The notes beneath the pieces were generated by a model. It was not told where the DNA came from, did no database searches, and was given only the letters and a program-made list of their open reading frames with translations. A stretch of DNA of 64,000 nt from contig OZ029913.1 of assembly GCA_964023275.1 (NCBI GenBank), positions 43,338,757 to 43,402,756 on the forward strand, written 5' to 3'. Below, piece after piece: positions 55,001 through 64,000 of this stretch; the stretch's first letter is position 1, and the number at the start of each line of letters is the position of its first letter. The translations under genes and the position numbers were made by a program. Source of the DNA: Norana najaformis. Its lineage: Eukaryota; Annelida; Clitellata; Crassiclitellata; Hormogastridae.

Positions 55001-55858
55001 CAAGAAGATGACAGTTATTTAGTTAAGTGGTTACAGAGCATAAAGTATTTGAGATCAAGCACAAGCCAAGTTGCCTTACAGCAGTTTAATTAATTCACAT
55101 TGCATTCAATTTTGGATTCTATGCAAACAAGTTTATACAATCACTTAAACCCGACAACTATCAAAATGATGTTTCTAACTACAAACTGAGAACTCATGTT
55201 TTTACTTGCTTTCCATGTTTTCCAATGCCAAAAAATTATTATAAAATTAACCAGGCATTAATAATCATAAGTTCAAATAATTATTCAGTTTTTGATATTC
55301 ATAAATTCAAATAATTTTTCAGTGATAATCATAAATTCAATCACCATACATAATTGTAATCTCGAGATTTCTTCAGCATTCAAAAAGCTAAGTATGGGGA
55401 TGCAGCTTATTCACAGGCGCTGAGTCAAAAACAAAATTGATAAGGTAGGTGAGGTCTAGCTCGGTTCCAAGAACAGATTTAAAGATCAAGCAGGTAGACA
55501 GAAAACGACTAAGGTGGATAGTGTCTGGAACTGAGAAAAGAAGGAATCAGGGCAGGCTTTTTTAGAAATACTGTTTTCGGTTTTTAATTAAAATATATAA
55601 TGCCTGCGCAGAAACTGCAAGATCAGGTTAGGCGCGTAGTTTCATTATTAAATTTTCTCAAACTGTACTGTGTATTTTCGGGACAAGGCTGACCAATTCA
55701 TCTCATGCGGCATGAGTTTGCGAATTCCGAGTTTTAGTCTGTATCAATTACCCAAACCCTCGTATGAATACACGTTCTTACCAGTTGGGCAGATTGTGTC
55801 ACATTCTGCCATTGCCAGTCGTTCACCGTCGTCTCCTCGCTTAGAAAACGCGTCTCGT
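52078..55858 (-). CDS. Unrecognised gene, 3' exons (5' end incomplete)
   Basis: Minus-strand gene built from splice sites. Exons: 54864-54948, 54348-54471 and 52078-52201 (stop 52078-52080); donors gtaagt and gtattt, acceptors cctcaacag, ttcttccag and tttttgacag; phases 1 and 2 agree. A further upstream exon ending at 55782 with donor gtaagaacg stays in frame (phase 0) and encodes VNDWQWQNVTQSAQL; its 5' limit (about 55858 or beyond) and the start codon are not found. The last three exons give about 110 residues, including NNNNPQLNNMFWRHHESKIK, YSDLKKDPQNFVEVRAEIKG, LEKKFYGKANADVNLHMTER and VTKYRYEVKRLPAEIDPNKS. It ends RYEV. No signal peptide or membrane segment is visible in this part; it is hydrophilic and basic. 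A polyadenylation signal AATAAA (minus) lies at 52002-52007, 71 bp after the stop. I do not recognise the family. Confidence 0.72.
52280..52400. mobile_element. Truncated hAT-type MITE end (intronic)
   Basis: accaatgttccctctaagct followed by gcacctttgtgtgagcaaac and gcgcataacaattttc resembles the widespread MITE terminus CAGTGTTCCCTCTAAG with its GCGCAxxx-rich subterminal region. The other end is not found. Lies in the intron before the last exon of the 52-56 kb gene. Confidence 0.4.
52620..52812 (-). mobile_element. L2-like 3' fragment (intronic)
   Basis: On minus: gaacgccccatccctgg, acattcaagtcactactcaa, gacatctctttttaagatat, gactgtagttgatttttgca, then cccttttcttcggcctcagc and (TTA)n. This matches 14015-14170 of the plus-strand L2 copy throughout. 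Confidence 0.75.
52850..53000 (+). mobile_element. L2-like C-terminal fragment (intronic)
   Basis: The 60-codon frame includes TSDRFTLTLPWTRTALGERA and FSVAGPS, the conserved L2 C-terminal motif. Next to the minus fragment at 52620-52812. Confidence 0.7.
53001..53964. other. Intronic, unassigned
   Basis: No further repeat is recognised with confidence. tcagactaccgtaacttttg at 53213-53232 is of a type often seen in dispersed repeats. Confidence 0.3.
53965..54200 (+). mobile_element. SINE family B copy (intronic, antisense to host gene)
   Basis: Head partly lost (cagtctagtggtaaatttct). Body: gttgcgccccttagcgaact, actataaactgtcaggaaga, tcagatggcaagtgagagaa, ctggccacctgcc, aaaatgaagttgcttacagt. 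Followed by a (TTATC)n/(TTACC)n tail to about 54235. Confidence 0.75.
54545..54630 (-). mobile_element. L2-like 3' end fragment
   Basis: attctaatctaatcgattac, then gtaatcataatacaaatgca and tcaactaatggctg, complement of the L2 terminus. A further degenerate attagattagatcagatt segment follows at 54720. Confidence 0.5.
55345..55575 (-). mobile_element. L2-like 3' end (same family as 3880-7895)
   Basis: aattgtaatctcgagatttc, cttattcacaggcgctgagt, aaaaacaaaattgataagg and ctcggttccaag match the 3' UTR end of the 5040-7895 element on the opposite strand. Confidence 0.65.
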
Positions 55859-56084
55859 AATCAAAAATAATCAAATCCTAATCATTAATCCTAATCAATG
55901 CCCAACAATCCTAATGATTAATTCTAGTTAATGACCCACAAAACTGAACGAGCTCAGATTACGAGTGCGCATGCCCAAAGCAAATGACGTATGGAATCCC
56001 GAGTCTGACTTCTGGACTCCTCTCTGGCTTTTCGACCCGGACTCACCATGGACTTTGGCTTGGACAATGATTTTGTTTAGCAGC
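55859..56084. other. Unassigned, 5' of the last traced exon
   Basis: Contains aatcctaatcattaatccta repeats at 55867-55920 and CpG-containing sequence. May include the missing 5' exon of the minus-strand gene, but I could not place it. Confidence 0.3.
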
Positions 56085-56160
56085 GACCATCGACTGATGC
56101 CTCGAGCATTATTACAGTGGCGCTATAGAAATTATTAGATTAGATTAGACTAAAATAGTA
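56085..56160 (+). mobile_element. L2-like 3' end fragment
   Basis: gaccatcgactgatgcctcg, agcattattacagtggcgct, atagaaattattagattaga: the plus-strand version of the L2 terminus with its (ATTAG)n tail. Confidence 0.65.
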
Positions 56161-56902
56161 CTGTAAATTCCAAGGAAATCCCCTCTGCCCCAATTAAGCT
56201 CTGTCTCTTCTTTCACCCAAAGATGTTAATATTATTAACATCTTTGCTTTCAACTAAGTTAAACAACGTAAAGGTAAAATACTGTAGATGGGCGAAATTT
56301 CTGTACGAAAAATCTACGCCACAGAGCCCAGCATGCTCATCGGCGCCTACTCCGATCACGGCCTTCTAAATAGGAACCAATCTCACGAACTAGATCAGGT
56401 TTAGTACGATTTTATACCCGAGTCTACCAAGCCAAATTCCTGGCAGATAAAGCCAAAAGAACCAGTAATGATGATAAGGAAGAAAGTTAGGCCGTGTTGT
56501 GATGTTTTGGGTATTCGCCGGATGGGGAAAGGCCTGATTCGGGTCAAAGTATTTTACGATCGAACAACAGAATTGGGAAAGCAGACACCGGTCGGTAGTA
56601 CCATGCAGATTCCTAAGACATAACCTCGCTTTGAGAGGGTACAAAAGGTGCCATAAAATAGCCAGATATATATACATATATATCAAAATTTCCGGCGCAG
56701 CCAGTAGCCAAAACCAAACCATAGGGTGACACACGTCATACAGGTTAGATATTTTGGACTTTTAACGAATTACATTTCTCTACAAGTCGCGTTCGCATTT
56801 GCCGATCTGGATAATGGGTATAATTATTTTGTTGTGAAACGAAAACGAGCAGATGTCACTACTAACGATGAACTTAAGATGTAAATGTAGACCTACACGG
56901 TT
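56161..56902. other. Unassigned
   Basis: A perfect palindrome aagatgttaat/attaacatctt lies at 56220-56245. The minus frame 56390-56734 shows no recognisable motif. No gene is called. Confidence 0.35.
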
Positions 56903-57448
56903 TTCTATAGCGACCGTATGGCCTCAATTTTGCTCATTTTCAATGAATTAATCAGGTGAGATCCTCTACGACCGCTGCCCATTTGAATGAACGCCAAGCC
57001 ATTTCAGGTCCCCGTGTACAGACTGTGCTAGACCGAGATTCAAATCTCTGAGTTAATCGTAATTGTAATCGTAATTCCGAGATTTCTACAGCGCCCAACG
57101 AAAGCGCCCCACGGGGACCAGCTTATTCACAGGCGCTCAGTCAAAACAAAATCGATAGGCAAAAAGGGTCCGGTTACAGGTCAAGATCCAAAACTCAGAC
57201 GGAGAGACAGCGTGGCAGCTACGGGGGTGGAGTTTGGGTTTGGAGAGGAGAGCGAGATAAGAGGAAGAAGGGGTGTCAGGGTACAATCTGTGAAAGAGGA
57301 ATGTTTTGAGTTTTGAGTGAAAGGCCGAAGCAGAAATTGCAAGCGGTGGAGCATCGATGAGTTTGTATGATGGGCAACGGGAGGACGGAGAAGTGTTAGG
57401 GCAGAAGAGAAGCGGGTTGAGATAAGCCACGACCGGGACGCGAACAGA
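56903..57448 (-). mobile_element. SINE family A copy, split by an L2 fragment
   Basis: 56903-57055 and 57421-57448 are continuous in the copy at 45301-45490. The left part ends caaatctctgagtta and the right part resumes gataagccacgaccgggacg cgaac. The L2 fragment between them is listed separately. Confidence 0.7.
57056..57420 (-). mobile_element. L2-like 3' fragment nested in SINE A
   Basis: On minus the frame 57514-57137 includes APPLAISASAFHSKLKTFLF, then LSKPKLHPRSCHAVS; the 3' end is attacgattacaattacgat. Same family as 3880-4940 and 5040-7895. The junctions show tgagtta on the left and tgagata on the right, a possible 7-bp imperfect duplication. Confidence 0.75.
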
Positions 57449-57900
57449 CATCTTCACGCTCAGAGGCGCCAGCTTTTTGTTAATCTTACAGTGTAGACTT
57501 GTGGACGTCCGCACTTCAGCATAGCACCAAGACCTGTAGATTAGGGTTCACTGTTGATCTTGTAGAGCTAACTGTTATACGGAATGGGGGTACTTTGATA
57601 CTGCCACGTCCAGCAGTAGGACTAATAATTAATTTAGATCCAACGCCGTGCGAACTGCTGTCTGACTGAAGTTGGTGTTTAAGGCCCAGGCTGTATTGAA
57701 ATAGCAGTAATTAGGCCAACCAAATTCAGGTGCGGCCGTCCGCATTGGGCATAGCCCTCTTCCCTTGCCCGCATTTGGATGACCTCTCCCTCCGCACTTC
57801 TTGGACGTCCTTAATGGACGATCCTTTTGAGCGATTGTCAACGAGCGTACATGTATAAATCGTCTTACTATTATCGGCTTATTATTATTGTTGTTGATGT
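57449..57900. other. Unassigned
   Basis: No gene or repeat is recognised. Confidence 0.35.
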
Positions 57901-58040
<140 letters not shown>

Positions 58041-60463
58041 TGATCCAGGTTGAGTTCTTGAAATGCACGTCTGTTAGGCTGTGAAAGGCTGTATGGGGAT
58101 TCCTTGAGCATCTTGAAAACACCTCTTTTATCTACATTCCGACGCCCTGTGACGAAATCTGCATGAATTTTGTGCGTCAGATGTTAAAGTATACAATCCA
58201 CATTCCATTGCTCCCATGATCTGTCACGGTTGCATGTATATGCAGGGGTTAATTTATTCATCCAGAGATGGTGACCTCCAAATTTTTGCACAGCTTAGCC
58301 TCTCTGTCGAATCGATAACCGATAATCGCTACTCGCTATACTCCGATAAAACATAAAATGCGTGACATATGATACACAAAGTCGATTATTGCAATCAAAA
58401 GCAAATTCGCCCAAAACCATTAAAAAAGTTAAGAAAGACTAGGCTTAAGTCAAAATGTCAGTGTGATAAAATACAAAAACACAGAGCAACAAAATAAAAC
58501 AAATATCAAAAACAAATACCAAAAATAAATATGCGTAACACTTCAAAAATTAAATAGACCAGAACGATGAAAGATCTTCCGAGACAGTGCAACGAAACTT
58601 AGATGGTGTCTACTTCATTCCATTTATAAGGACAAGCTGTCCAACTTTCTTTTGGTTAATACCTGCAGTTACGATCGACTATAACTAACCAAACACTTAC
58701 TATTTCACATTTTCAACCCAATCTTAACATTCTTTCTGCAACCAACAGATAAGAATGAAGCGGCATGCTGTATTATCGCACGGATATAAGCCGTTTCCAC
58801 AGCCTCCGGCTACTAGCAGCAGACAGCGAATATAAACAGTTGCGGGTTGCTTTAGTAAGGGAGCAAATGGTTTCTACAACGCAAGTGAACGTTGAAAGAG
58901 CGCAGTGAGCCCGACGCATGACGATCGGATAACTGGTGATGGATATCCCGTTTTAGATGATGGGTCCCTCGTTTAGGTGGCGGATCTCAAACCGGATGTG
59001 CTGGATCTCAAATCCAGCGGGGTCCGGCTAAATTTATAATTGTAATTTGTAACTTCTATCGCGCCGGTGTCTAATGCACGAGGCGTCCACCAACGGCGCA
59101 CCAAATCCAAGCCGCATCGGTCCATGCAGTGTCACTCCACTTAGACAGAGAGGCAGCCTACGGTGGATAAGCTAACTTAAAAAGGCCACTGAATATAGGC
59201 CCTATGTATATATTATGTATATGTATAAAGGTAAGATACGTAATAGTTAAAACTTGGCCCTATATATATATATATGGCAGAGTATATAGGCATACATGGC
59301 TAAGTTTTAACTATTATATATCCTATTATATACACACAAATATAAGAATATATATACACACATGTAAGTTTTATATATAATATCTTCATTTGCACACAAA
59401 TATATTCTAGCTTTATGTACAAATGTATTATATAAATCCAATGTGAAATATATATCCTAGGTATATATATATTAGCCTATATATATCCAATGTACAATGC
59501 TAGGATATTTATGGTTGCTAGCGTGACACGTTTCATGCGGGGACAAATTTATGCATTTCATAAGTCAGATGTTATGGGTTTTGCTCGAGACGACGACATT
59601 TTACCGTCGGCCATTAAACGCAGCCAAGATGCTCGACTGTGAAGCTCGCACAGATCAATCAATCAATTTGTCGGAATTTCTGCGTTCAGCTTTCGTACCT
59701 GTGGAAAAATCCGCGTTTGAACGACTCTTCCCGTAACGAGTTTTTCTCGGTCTACGTGTATACTGTTTACTAGACGAATATATAAATCATATTAATACTG
59801 TAATGGACTGAGGTGATAGAAGGATATTCCGTACCTATTATAGTAGGCTAATTTCTAGAAATGCAGGCATACGAATTATAATAGGCCAATGGTATTGAGA
59901 TGGAAGAAGGTTTTACTGGACCTATGCATTAGTTTTATTTATATAGACCTATAGATTTATTTTTAAAGCATTTTCTCAGGCGCGCAAAGCCAGTAAATCT
60001 GAATCTAAGAGTCAAGACTGAGTCATGCAAAAGCCCAAAGTCAAATAGTGGGTCTTGACCAGTGATTGAAATGATAGCGAGCTGGTCAATCCTGCCTCAA
60101 AAAGGCAGCGAGCAATTGAAACACGTGATGCCACAATTGTTCTGAACCTATAGGCGCTGCCTCGGTATATAGTCGGCCAAGAAGAAGTCAAAACTCACTA
60201 GCATAGCCCTCTACATCAATCGGTTGCCATGGCCGGATTGCCACTTCCCTAGATCCGTCCTTCCCTATGTAATAATCAATATATAGCTATAAAATTATAT
60301 TAATAGGTCAGTGCAATTAGAAGTAGAAACAAGATGTTAGAATGAGGTAACGCTTTGGATTTCACTGTCATGCTGATCTCCTCAGTGCATGTTTATGAAG
60401 GTCCCAACGATTCATGCCAATACCCCATGAGTCATAAGACAACTGACAACTTATATTCTGTAT
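58041..60463. other. Gene-free; (TA)n-rich in part
   Basis: 58720-59060 is unique sequence. 59035-59100 has a LINE-like terminus (cgcgccggtgtctaatgcac, gaggcgtccacc) like the segment inserted at 4056-4118. 59195-59500 is degenerate tatatata-rich DNA. Nothing coding is seen. Confidence 0.4.
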
Positions 60464-60500
60464 CATCATCAACCTCATCATCATCATCCTCATCATCATC

Positions 60501-60532
<32 letters not shown>

Positions 60533-60536
60533 CATT

Positions 60537-60567
<31 letters not shown>

Positions 60568-60612
60568 CCATCATCATCATTATCATCATCGTCATCACCA
60601 CCATCATCATCG
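60464..60612. repeat. (TCA)n microsatellite with TTA/CCA interruptions
   Basis: About 48 triplets, mostly TCA, with regular caccat and cattat interruptions. Confidence 0.95.
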
Positions 60613-61789
60613 AAGCGTTGGTGCATGTAGGCGACAGAAAAATTGTTTTATCCTTCTCTTTGTGAACTTGTTTTCGTCCTATCGCAGTCGTTACCTGTTT
60701 GTTTGTCTGCCTGCCTGCCTGTATGTATGCATGTATGTGTGTATGTATGTATTTCTGTCGGTGTTTCCCTCTCTTTTCCCTTTCCAGTCCTCTCTCCAGA
60801 TGTGACTGAGATGTAATAACTGTCAACATCTGTAGCCTCACGCCACTTAAATGACTGAGACAACGCAAGAAGCGCCTAACAGCCATGCAGTCTGCTCTCC
60901 TTAGGCCTTTATTTCAAGCCTTTATTTAGGCTCGTGTGTGTGTGCGTGTGCGTGAATGTGGTTTTGCTGCAATCAACAAGTTGCTTTCGAATAAAGAAAA
61001 CCACAGTGTAGGATCTAACTGTCGTGTTACCGTGGTAAAAAAAACGAGAAAACTGTCATTATCAGGTGAGCTCTTCAGTTTCATTGTTAAGAAAGTTTCT
61101 GGTTGGCCAATGTCTAGTAATCCAGACACAGAACGATCCATCAAAATACCAGAAAACAAATAAATTATAGGCTTCAAAATTTTCTTATAGAGGTCATATA
61201 AATAATCAGACACATATATACGTACATACACTCATGTATGATATATATTAAATGCATAGATGCATACATACATACATATATATGCTGTACATACGTATGT
61301 ACATACATACATACATCGCTATCGCAAGGGCGGTTCCTTCAGGAGCCAAACCAGTCATACCTATGCCCATCTAAGTTTGGAAAGGGGCAAACCCGTTCCC
61401 CGTAAACTCTCCTGAATGCGCCCCCCGTAATTTAACGCATATGTAATGTGTTATTACTGTTATATTACTTATCTAGAGCCACTATCTGTTGATCGAGCTC
61501 TAGCTCTTCACATAGGTTGGAAGCAGCTCCTTTCGTGTTCCGAGGCAATACTGATCCACCGACCACGTAGCATTATGTCAACTGTTCACTGTGGATGGGA
61601 TTCCGTTGTTTGGGCTATACGTGTGTGCGAGAGCCCACCTGTGGTGACTTTCCAGTGATCTGAGCTTTGTTGCTTACAGATGAACTTGCTATTCTTAACG
61701 AACGTTTAACTTCTAAAGGCTAGTAACAGCAGCGCTTCTGAAAGGTACTAAAAGGCGCTATATGAAGTGTCTAGAAGTGTCTGAAGTGT
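60613..61789. other. Unassigned with short microsatellites
   Basis: (CTGC)n/(TATG)n at 60705-60755, (TG)n at 60932-60960 and (CATA)n at 61258-61316. LINE-type terminus ggcgctatatgaagtg at 61753. No gene is seen. Confidence 0.4.
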
Positions 61790-61915
61790 CTACTTACATA
61801 CATACATACACACACGAACACACATGCATACATACACATATACAACATATGTACATGCACAGTTATATTCATACACACATACATACATACATGCATGCAT
61901 ACATACATACATGCA
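61790..61915. repeat. (CATA)n/(CACA)n microsatellite
   Basis: tacatacatacacacacg and acatacatacatgcatgcat units. Confidence 0.85.
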
Positions 61916-62144
61916 TAACAGTGACCAAAGCAATCAAGTAACGTCTAAAGGATTGTATTTTGCCGCGTGAAAACCGCAATTTGAGAAATTCCACGGGATT
62001 ATCCGATGCATCTTGCTCCACCCTACCCCGATGCAAAACCAACTCACGCCAGCCTTCTGTAGCCTTTTACGGTTAAGCTTTTAAGTTTACAGCAGATCTG
62101 TACTTATACGTAATTAGGCCCATGAGTCCTACTGCGCAGTTGCG

Positions 62145-62325
62145 TTATAGTCTAGTTGTTAGTATGCTGGATTGTCTACCACAGGTTGACGGCTCAAATA
62201 CTCCCCAGTAAGAAGGGTTTTTCCAGCTGCTGTTTCACTAGCTGTTCCACTAGCGTCCCATGTGAACTCGGCTATCAAATGAGTACACTGGCTGTACACT
62301 GCCGGTGATTGGTTGATTGTTGCAT
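62145..62325 (+). mobile_element. SINE family B copy
   Basis: Head tatagtctagttgttagtat with a degraded B box (ggctcaaatactcc). Body agcgtcccatgtgaactcgg, tatcaaatgagtacactggc, tgtacactgccggtg. The 3' half is lost. Confidence 0.65.
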
Positions 62326-62569
62326 TACATCATAAAATTACCGCATAAAGAATGCGTTGTTTGTATGGACTCGAAGAGAGAAGCACGCCGAAAAACAAAC
62401 ACATACATACAAGCACTCAAACACAAATAAACACACAACAAAACTATGCCCACACAAATACAAACATACATACAGATGCATAAATAAGCACACATAAAAA
62501 GGCATCAGTCAATGGCGCTCGAAACCAAACCACAAATTGCGGTTTACCAAACGACATCATTGCGCCAAA

Positions 62570-62720
62570 AGGTACAGACAAGATGGCCGTCGACCAGAAG
62601 AACAAAATGGCTGCTGTTGACAAAGACAATTATGGGAAGGAGCGTTTAACTGCAATGGCAAGAGACTGCTTTCAGCTGAATCCAATCTCGGATTAGATGC
62701 ATTGACCAATGGCTTCGTCA
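62570..62720. promoter_or_regulatory. Candidate regulatory block (YY1-like, K50 homeodomain sites)
   Basis: Unique sequence between microsatellites: caagatggccg and aaaatggctgc (YY1-type cores), cagctg E-box and two taatcc/ggatta sites (62678-62697). Function is inferred from motifs only. Confidence 0.25.
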
Positions 62721-62721
62721 A

Positions 62722-63052
62722 CCGACAGACAGACAGACAGACAAAAAGACCTATATTGAGGTAGATAAACACACAGAAGAACCGAAAGAGATAGACAGAG
62801 AGGTAGGCAGACAGACAATCCGACAGACAGACAGATTAGAGACAGATCAACAGACAGTAGACAGACAGACATTCAGATATACCGACCGACAGACTGACAG
62901 ATAAGGATATAGGCTTAGAGAGACTAACACAGATCGAAACAGACAGAGACAGAGAGAATGGACAAAGAAAAGATTTATCCGAGACTAAAGAGCAAATTCA
63001 AGATAGGCGAAGTTGGGATAAACAGGGAAACAAAAAGGCAAAAACACACAAA

Positions 63053-63105
<53 letters not shown>

Positions 63106-63255
63106 TAGAGATTTGCAAGAGACATAGACAGAATAAGACAGAAACAGAGGAAGGATAAAAGAAAAACAGAAGAAGAGGCAGAGACAGATGCAGAGACGGA
63201 GAGAGACAGAGACAGAGAGGCAAACAGACAGAGACTGACAGACTTAGCCAGAGAC
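62722..63255. repeat. (GACA)n/(CAGA)n microsatellite region
   Basis: Several runs, the longest a pure (CAGA)13 at about 63053-63106, separated by degenerate gagacagag sequence. Confidence 0.9.
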
Positions 63256-63297
63256 GATGAGACATGCAATAAGCAAGAAGAGAGTGAGATATTTCAC

Positions 63298-63350
63298 ACC
63301 CACCCCCACACACACCTACCTACACACACACCTACACACACACACACAAG
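63298..63350. repeat. (CA)n/(CCCA)n microsatellite
   Basis: cacccccacacacaccta and cacacacacacaag. Confidence 0.85.
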
Positions 63351-63513
63351 AATCACCCCGAAATGATGGGATTTAAATTATAAACGAGAAAAGATCCGAT
63401 AAAATCGCTCACAGACGCCGGGAAGCCAGTACAAAGAGGAAAGCGGGGGAAATCGATGCTGTGAAGGAGTGAGTGGAATGGAAAAATGCAATAGGAATTC
63501 GAAGAAAACAAGG

Positions 63514-63604
63514 CACTGACCAGGGGTTAATATGATTCGCCTTGTTACCCAAGTGGACACTGACCATGCAGGGGTAATATAATTCGCGTTGTTACCCTAG
63601 TGGA
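63514..63604. repeat. 45-bp tandem duplication
   Basis: cactgacca...ggggttaatatgattcgc...gttacccaagtgga is repeated immediately as cactgaccatgca...ggggtaatataattcgc...gttaccctagtgga, with about 85 percent identity by eye. Confidence 0.8.
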
Positions 63605-63849
63605 CAAGGACGATTTGTCAAGGACGATTATCGTCTTTGATGTTGCTGGTCCTGACTGGTTTCGATCGAAGTGTTGCCTGAGTGACCAGACTGTAGTGAA
63701 CACAAGCTGGACGCGGGCACTGGACATTGTCTATGGCGAGCACCTATTGCCGTGTATGCGTTAAACATGTAAGGCGAATAAATAAGTATACATGTATATT
63801 TGTCGTAATGGTATAGGCATGTATATACCTTTATGTACATGTTATTATT

Positions 63850-63995
63850 ATTTCTGCATTTGTTAGGCGCCACTATCCAATGACTTAGCATCAATCGATG
63901 GCGCCGAGCAATTGTGAGTGAAGGACTTGCTCAAGGTCCCGACACAGTGACCGTTTCGGAGGAGGCTCGAACCCATACTCTCCGCGACATGTATA
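63850..63995 (-). mobile_element. MIR-like (CORE) SINE, second copy
   Basis: On the minus strand: gagagtatgggttcgagcc (B-box GGTTCGAGCC), then ccgaaacggtcactgtgtcg, ggaccttgagcaagtccttc, then gccatcgattgatgctaag, tagtggcgcc and an (AAT)n end. Continuous counterpart of the interrupted copy at 13690-14315. The head may continue past the window edge. Confidence 0.65.
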
Positions 63996-64000
63996 TATGA

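Noticed and set aside
55782-55830. ATG at about 55812 (minus) as the start of the 52-56 kb gene
   Set aside because: Its frame is out of phase with the next exon and would hit a stop within that exon; the in-phase frame has no ATG here, so the start lies further upstream.
56390-56734. 114-codon minus-strand frame as an upstream exon of the 52-56 kb gene
   Set aside because: No compatible donor and acceptor in phase, and unlike the traced exons in composition.

Overview
The window is animal nuclear DNA. It has GT-AG introns, non-LTR retrotransposons (L2/CR1-like, RTE-like), tRNA-derived SINEs, a hAT DNA transposon and dense microsatellites. There is no operon structure, no plastid or bacterial signature, and no rRNA or functional tRNA gene that I can support. 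The gene content (ZNF622/Rei1 and a mab-21-like gene), long intergenic spacers, MIR/L2-like elements and an enriched palindrome TAGGCCTA suggest a marine invertebrate. I cannot decide between an invertebrate deuterostome and a lophotrochozoan.

Three cellular genes are supported. (1) A complete ZNF622 orthologue (+ strand, seven coding exons, 10803-17685, 386 residues), a cytoplasmic 60S ribosome-maturation factor. Its first coding exon starts at a splice acceptor, so an untranslated exon must lie upstream, probably near the NRF1-site region at about 8.4-8.8 kb. (2) A complete single-exon mab-21-like gene (- strand, 36209-37288, exactly 359 codons), the developmental MAB21L1/L2 orthologue, with a CpG-rich CCAAT-containing block 5' of it at 38.2-39.0 kb. 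(3) The 3' part of an unrecognised gene on the - strand (52078 to about 55858), assembled from exons joined in compatible phase; its 5' end is not resolved.

Layout: 0-2.4 kb unassigned; 2.4-7.9 kb a block of three LINE copies, two related ones head to head, one carrying a nested insertion with a 17-bp target duplication; 8-18 kb ZNF622, whose introns hold L2, RTE, SINE and MIR-like remnants; 18-36 kb gene-free, with microsatellites, SINEs, decayed DNA transposons, a minisatellite grown inside a transposon end, and non-repetitive blocks that look like enhancers (homeodomain-site cluster at 21.83-21.89 kb); 36-39 kb the mab-21 gene and its 5' block; 39-45 kb two long pyrimidine tracts, a 13-bp minisatellite, a candidate solo LTR and SINEs; 45.8-47 kb a deleted hAT element with perfect 8-bp target duplications; 48-57 kb LINE/SINE remnants around the unrecognised gene; 57-64 kb mostly (ATC)n, (CATA)n and (GACA)n microsatellite DNA.

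The genes do not form a pathway: one is a housekeeping ribosome-biogenesis factor, one a developmental gene, one unknown. What ties the window together is the repeat ecology. Several SINE families share 3' ends or microsatellite tails with co-resident LINEs, and most repeat copies are nested in one another. I found no strong candidate for an undescribed biochemical system. The most novel-looking items are the unrecognised gene, the transposon-borne minisatellite, the TAGGCCTA palindrome and the MIR-like SINE/L2 pairing.
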